Part shown: positions 58,501 to 64,000 of the stretch, one piece after another | Layout of the letters: every line of letters begins with the position of its first letter | Numbering within the stretch: the stretch's first letter is position 1 | Assembly (NCBI GenBank): GCA_023333565.1 | Contig: JAJKFH010002364.1 | Location: 496,001-560,000 of the forward strand | DNA length: 64,000 bases | Reading direction: 5' to 3' | Source of the DNA: Puffinus mauretanicus | Lineage: Eukaryota; Chordata; Aves; Procellariiformes; Procellariidae | Notes under the pieces: model-generated | Told to the model about the DNA's origin: nothing | Database searches by the model: none | The model's input: the letters and a program-made list of their open reading frames with translations, nothing else | Made by a program: the position numbers and the translations under genes

Positions 58501-60008
58501 ATTCTTGATTTTGGTTCTACAGCCCCTCTCTGCTTTCTTGTTTACCACAAGCGCTTCCAGTTCTCAGTTGGATGTCTGGCCGCTGCTGCCTGTCTGATGT
58601 GTCCGGAGAGGTGGTCGGGGCAAGTGGTGCTCCCCACCTCCTTCATCGCCCTGGGCTGGGGGAGCCAGGACTGCTGGAAAGAGAGATCTTTGCAGGTCCC
58701 AGGAGGGAGCTGTAGAGGGGGTGGCTGTATTTGAACCCCACCAAATGCAGGGGGAGAGCAGCTGGGGGGCAGAGCTGCCGTAGAGGGAGCTGAGCAAGTG
58801 GGAGGAAGGGGCCAGCAGGAACTTCATGATGTTGAGCAACGCGAAGGGTTACGTACGTGGGACAACCATCCCTGCACGTAGGGATTGTGCAGCCTGGGCC
58901 TGGCTGGGCAGCAGCTCTGCAGGAAAGGACCTGGTCTTCCCATGGATAATAAACGTGAGTTAGCAGTGCGCCTTGGCAGCGATGGGGGCAAACTGGGCTG
59001 CATTAGTGAACTGTAATCATCAGATTGATGATGGTTGTTCAATTACTCTGCTGTGTTCAGCATTAATGAGGCCAAACCTGCAAAAGAGTGTCCTGGTTTG
59101 GGCACCCAGTTCAAGAAGGATATCAACAAACTGGGGAGAGCACGGCAGAGGGCCACCAAGGTGGTGGAGGACTAGAGCTCATGACACAGGAGGAGAGGCT
59201 AGGGGAACTGGGCTCGTTTTAGCTTGGAGAAGAGAAGGCAAAGGGGCAAGAGTGTGAAGCCTTTTACTGCCTCTAATGGGATTGTACTGAAGATGGAGCC
59301 GAGTACTTTCCAGGTGTGCCCAGTGACAGGAAAGAGGCTACAGCCACAGGTGGCCAGAGGAGAATTTTGAATTGGACATGAGGGAAGTTCCTCACCACAG
59401 GAGTGATTAAGTGCTGGAACAGGTGCCCAGAACGGCTGTGAAGTCTCAGCCCTCAGACAGTGTCAAAACTCAATGGACGAGGCCACGAGCAACCTGTCTG
59501 AACTCTGAACTTGGTCCTGCTTTGAGTAGGAGTTTGACTTGGAGAACTCCTGGGGTTCCTTCTGACTGAAACGAGTGGTGGCACTCTTGGTGCTGTCATC
59601 CCATGCCAAAGTTTCTACCTTATGCTGAAATCCCCTGCGGCAAGTTCCCTCTGCACAGCGATGTCACTGTGACGTGGGAAGTTAGCCAGGCAGTGAGCGT
59701 CTCTGATTCACAAATCGCGTCCTTCTTAACTCCTTGTCTGAATGTTAAGAGGAGTGCAATAATTGGTGATATCTCTGCAATGTTTTTTTTTTTATTTGAA
59801 TAATGAAATATTTAAACATGACTCATAACTTAAAGCTTGTGCATTTTGAAGTGCTTTTTTTGATATTGAATGGTTAAGTTACATGAAAGTATAAAAGCAT
59901 AGTTTTAAAGTTGGAATTTCAAGTAACTCTCATTTTCTCTTTTTAAGGTCAATGAATGGTCCTTGAAGATAAGGAAGGAAATGAGAGTGATTGATAGACA
60001 GATCAGAG
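55196..60008 (+). CDS. CHMP3: CHMP3, ESCRT-III subunit (first two coding exons; 3' part outside window)
   Basis: Exon 1 (55196-55240) encodes MGLFGKTPEKPPKEL. Exon 2 (59948-60008) encodes VNEWSLKIRKEMRVIDRQIR plus one base of the next codon. These match the N-terminus of CHMP3 (VPS24), the charged multivesicular body protein of ESCRT-III. That complex assembles on endosomal and other membranes for membrane scission. The basic residues here belong to the first helix of the family core, used in membrane binding and polymer formation. The ATG lies in an ideal GCCGCCATGG context. About 36 of roughly 220 residues are present. I found no exon 3 between 60009 and 64000. Confidence 0.93.
55241..59947 (+). 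other. CHMP3: CHMP3 intron 1
   Basis: Intron of 4.7 kb. It starts in CpG island, carries the CR1 at 58820-59578, and otherwise shows no gene. A second partial X-box-like GTTACCATGG lies at 55332-55341. Confidence 0.85.
58820..59578 (+). mobile_element. CR1 LINE fragment, 5'-truncated, with 3' end
   Basis: Follows the CR1 ORF2 tail and 3' UTR in order: AACTTCATGATGTTGAGCAA, GGGCTGCATTAG, AGAGGGCCACCAAGGTGG, AGCTTGGAGAAGAGAAGGCA, GGAACAGGTGCCCAGA, GAGCAACCTGTCTGAACT, then TTTGAGTAGGAGTTTGACTT. About 760 nt are present with no intact frame. It is in sense orientation to CHMP3. Confidence 0.85.
59948..60008 (+). CDS. CHMP3: CHMP3 coding exon 2
   Basis: Twenty codons plus one base. The acceptor is TCTTTTTAAG and the donor GTTTGT, which is weaker than consensus. 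The start phase (0) matches exon 1. Confidence 0.92.
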
Positions 60009-60874
60009 GTTTGTACTTAGGTTTAATTTTTTGTTTTTCCATTCCCTATCTGGCTTCAAGGTTTTTTTGCTTTAATTGGGGGAGGCTGTGAAATCTAATA
60101 ACACGGGGTGTTCTATTGCATCTGGAATAAAGGAAGATGAATGTGATCCTGGGGCCAAACTTAGGCCAAAATAATGTCGCTGTGAAGTTCTCCAAGTAAA
60201 ATTTTCAAAAGAACCTGAATGTTGTATGCTTCCAGTAAGACATAATGCTCTTAAATCCCATTTGATAAGATGAATTAGACTTATTATCCAGAACATCAGC
60301 ACATTGATTTAATGAATAGTATTGGTGTGGTGTGTAATTCCACATGTAGAAAGTCCTGCGGGTATGTACTGGTATGAAGTGCACACGCTAAACAAAAGTA
60401 GCTTGCTGTCAGCTTGGGAAAATTGCAAACAGGAGAGAAGAAAAAAAAAAAACTTTTCTCAGAAGATGTTTTGCTATTAAATTATGTGCATTACGCTTTT
60501 GAAGAGGTCTTGAAAAGCAGAGGAGTTGCTTGTTACACTGCCACTAGTTCAGTTTCTTGTTCTCTTTTCTGCCTGCCTTCCCAGAATCTGAAAATAGGTT
60601 TGGGGCAGATTCTATTTTCCCCTTTCTGACTTCTGCCCTGCCCTCAGGATTGGTCCATGGGATGTGCTGGTAAAGGGTATTTTGTGTCAGCAGACACACT
60701 GGTTATTAGGCACATGCCTGTTCTGAGTGACTCCTCAAGGAGTGTGTTCTCCCTTCCCCCTTTCCTCCCCAGCCCCATGCCTCTGGACTAAGCTGGCAGG
60801 GTTCATGTATTCTCCCACTTGTACATTTGTATGAGTTGGTTGGAGAGAGATTCTCGTGCAGTACAAAGTCTGTC

Positions 60875-60990
60875 TTTGTCCTCATCTGTAAAATGAGGAC
60901 AAGGTTTATGCCTCTTCCAGGAAAACCAATGTGCAGTGATGTTCGTTATGCTTGTGAATTGTTTTGCATTCTCCAAGGCACTTTGTGCAG
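60875..60990 (-). mobile_element. MIR-like SINE remnant
   Basis: The plus strand has TCCTCATCTGTAAAATGAGG, a hallmark of reverse-complemented MIR. The sequence after it is only loosely MIR-like, so the right boundary is a guess. Confidence 0.45.
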
Positions 60991-63811
60991 CTGTGTCGGG
61001 CACAGACCAACTGAAATATGGCTGATCTTATTAGCAAAGTATGTTTTAGAGGCCGCATCTTCCATGGGAGCAAACTACCCACATGTTCACTATTGATGGT
61101 TTCTTGAAATTTTGGGTTTCTCTCAACTTTATGCATGCCATAATACTTCTAATGGCCTATATAGATATTGGGTTATGTGGTAGTCTAATATTTTGTCATG
61201 GATGTAAATCTAATTATTGCAACAGCTCTAAACATCTTTGTATATGTATTTCAGAGTGTTACATTCAAAGAAATACAGTTCAGCGCATAAGAGCTTAGAC
61301 TAACCACCAACCATCCACTATTCTGATAATTCCCTTTAAGATAAAGTACAGAATATCTTTGTAATGCCCATATTGTGCAAGAATTTCACGTCTTACCAAG
61401 TGTCAGCTGTGGAAATGTGTGGTTCTGCTGGACACTTATCAGGCTAGCAGGCTGCTGCTGAAAGATGACGGCCATGTGCCACTAAAGGTTTTTTTCAAAA
61501 ATTACCCACTGTAGTTGGATTCTGCCATGCTTTATCATTTTGATTGAAATTTACACATGAAATCGCTGTAATCTTTGAGTAAGGATGCTGAGCTGGGACC
61601 TGTCTTAGTTTCCCTGGGGAAGGCTGTGCTAGATGTGTTTTGACCCGGCAACACGCAGATCCACCTGGGATGAACTGAGTGGGCTTGGATCACTTGAACG
61701 CTTGGCTTGCCCAGTCAGCGCAGTTACTAATACAGCAACACGCTGTTTCAAACCATCTGTCGTTGGACTGTTGCTGTTGTCGTGATTTCTGTTTGGTGTA
61801 GGTTGCTTTTGAGAGCTTGGAAGGTTCGAAGAAATGAAAGGTATACTTGTGACTTCAGAGTAGAATTTTTCGAGTTAATATAGTTGGAGTAATACAGTAA
61901 CTTTGTGCTTCATTGAGCTTGCAAGTCCCTCTCGCAGGTGCTTTGGACTGCTTTGTGCCTCTGTTGTGGTTGGTAGTGCTGCAGAGGGGACCGGTGTAGT
62001 GACTTTGGCTCACTAGAGTGCGTAGCTGGCATTGACCTTCAAAGGTGGAGTTGACCATTCTTGCATATTTTATGCCACTAATCTCATATTCAGCCGTTCG
62101 TCATGCAAGTGAAAGCATTCACTCGAGTACGGGGCCCCACTGCCCTAGTTTGGATGTAGTAACACAATACTTGTGATTGTTTTTAGCCTGACAAAGTGAA
62201 TGTCATAATTCCTCAGTACTGCTGGAGTATTCCTGGTGCTTTCTGGTTTTTGCTGTAGCACTTCAGTTGTTTCTTACCTGTTCTGATATGCTGGGACTTG
62301 GCTCACTCCCACGTCTGACATACAGACGTCTTCAAGCTTGTGACATTTCTGCAGATAATAGTGGGGAAGCAGCAAGGAGTATGTTTTTCTGATTACAAGC
62401 CTACAGATTTCTGCCAGTCCTTTAGGATAAAGATGCCATTGAACGATACTGAGAGAATGACTCATCTTGAGTACAGGGTTCATTAACTCCCACGTGAGAA
62501 GCTGCGTCGAAGTCTCCAAGTTGGCTGTGCCAAAAAGTGTGCGTGGATGCCTTTGTTTTTATAAAAGGGCAACTTCTGATTCTTGCCTACATGTAACTTC
62601 AGTCTGGTATAAATCAAGATGACTCAAACAAAACCAAATTTGAACAAAGGCTTTGCTAGAAATAATTGTTCTTGTGGTCATTTCCTTCAACTCTTTGCAG
62701 GAAGGTGAGCCTAACCCTTACTATCTGAATTCTTTATTTACTTTAGGATAATTTTTTTGGAGACTCTTAGATCCACATTGCATCAGTGGCTAATTTATTG
62801 CTGAGTCTGGAAAAGGAAGGGGGTTGTCATAGCTCTTGCTTTTTCCTGCGTTTCTTACTCTGAGCTTTTTGAGGTACCTGGCTTCTGGTGTACACAGCCA
62901 GCGTTATCTGACAAGGCAGACATGTGAACAGTCACCCCGGATTTGCTAGAGAAACCTACGTTATTTAAGGAAGCCTATTTAGCATACAATATTTCAAATC
63001 CAACTATTTGGTGCTTGTTTTGTACAGGCTTAGTTCAGTGCTCCTGCTCCAGCATGCTCTTCTAAAAAGCTGTTGAATGAAGCTGGATACCAGGAGAGTT
63101 TGAACAGGCTGCTTTAAGTTATATCTAACGATTTACCAGCATACTAGTTTTCACTGGTAAATTATCCATAGCATTGGCACCAGCCAGCCAGCTTATAATT
63201 TGAATGTGCCAGTTTATGCGAACACCTAATGCATGTGTCTTAAAGTATGAGCAGTTTAAACTCAAGACCTTAACTCCTTAAGTATAAGTATAGACTTGGC
63301 GGGGTGTCCAGTTGAGGCTCAATGCTGATGGGGGGAATAATTAAGTCTATCTGCAAGAATGAAGGCTTTTTTGGCAGTAATTAACAAATCTATGGTTCTA
63401 AGTAACTCTTAAAGTTGTGGACACACCCTTACAAATTCACTGTATTAAGTGGTTATGTTGTGTTTTTTTTTTTTTAAAGGCAGTGTATATATAAAACTTT
63501 CTGGCCTCTGTGAGACCAGCCTTCTAGAATCTTTCTGAATGTATTTTTTTCAAAAAACACATTTCAGGGATTTAGAAACAGTGAGAACAATTTTATCTAC
63601 AACAGCCCTCAAATGCACTTGAAGGTGGGCATATGGGTTAAGCTTTGAATGTAGGTAAGTATTTTTGCTAGTAAAATGCCTGTCTGTCTTCTGAGACTAC
63701 TAGTTTTAAACTTGTGACAAATTTGTTTCTTCCTGGTGAAGTGGGGCTATCTGGTGATGAACATGGAAGAGGTAATCTCGTAAGCAGCAAATCAGTACAG
63801 TAGTCTTAAAC

Positions 63812-63869
63812 TGTGTGTGTATATATTATATATGTGTGTATGTATTTTTTTATATATATATATTTATAT
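63812..63869. repeat. TG/TA dinucleotide tract
   Basis: Alternating TG and TA runs with a short T-run, near the window end in CHMP3 intron 2. Confidence 0.8.
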
Positions 63870-64000
63870 CAGGCCAGTTTAATAGTCAGGAAGTTATTCT
63901 GAAGTTGTAAGTCAAGTAGTTATCTCAGAGTGCTTTGTTCTTACTGGACCTTTTTTGCTTCTTAAGAATTCATCTGAGTCAGCTCAGCTTCATGCAGTGA

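Larger units (their letters stand above)
60009..64000 (+). other. CHMP3: CHMP3 intron 2 (5' part)
   Basis: Nothing matching CHMP3 exon 3 was found, so the intron runs past the window end. It contains a MIR-like remnant near 60875-60990, an A-run near 60441 and a TG/TA tract at 63812-63869. No other gene is supported. Confidence 0.75.

Noticed and set aside
60009..64000. Search for CHMP3 exon 3
   Set aside because: No frame encoding the expected continuation with flanking AG and GT was found, so it is presumed to lie beyond the window.

Overview
This 64 kb window is vertebrate nuclear DNA, most likely from a bird. It has multi-exon genes with GT-AG introns, CpG-island promoters, and several CR1 LINE fragments whose 3' ends read like avian CR1. 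It also has a few old MIR-like remnants and little other interspersed repeat. I see no bacterial, plasmid, viral or CRISPR content. The species cannot be fixed from the sequence.

Three protein-coding genes are present, in the gene order I recall from the mammalian RMND5A-RNF103-CHMP3 neighbourhood. (1) RMND5A, minus strand: all nine coding exons lie between 28418 and 3029 and join in phase to 391 codons plus stop. (2) RNF103, plus strand: four coding exons between 34153 and 51284 join to 686 codons plus stop. (3) CHMP3, plus strand: only the first two coding exons (55196-55240 and 59948-60008) are here; the rest lies beyond position 64000.

Layout: 1-3028 is AT-rich RMND5A 3' UTR or downstream sequence. 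3029-28418 is the RMND5A gene body. 28419-34152 is a divergent intergenic region with a CpG island at each end and a CR1 3' end between them. 34153-51284 is the RNF103 gene body, including a 10.7 kb intron 2 that holds an old antisense CR1. 51285-55195 is the RNF103 3' UTR, a short same-strand spacer and the CHMP3 CpG promoter with NRF1-like sites. 55196-64000 is the 5' part of CHMP3, with a well-preserved CR1 in intron 1.

The three products act in ubiquitin-linked protein disposal: RMND5A in the CTLH E3 ligase, RNF103 as an ER membrane RING E3, and CHMP3 in ESCRT-III. Their adjacency is old synteny and does not by itself show co-function. I found no previously undescribed system. The observations most worth checking are the in-phase RNF103-to-CHMP3 splice possibility, a uORF before RNF103, a 47-bp minisatellite in RNF103 intron 1, a strong short hairpin in RMND5A intron 2, a 10-bp-phased A-tract array downstream of RNF103, and a thioredoxin-like luminal segment in RNF103.
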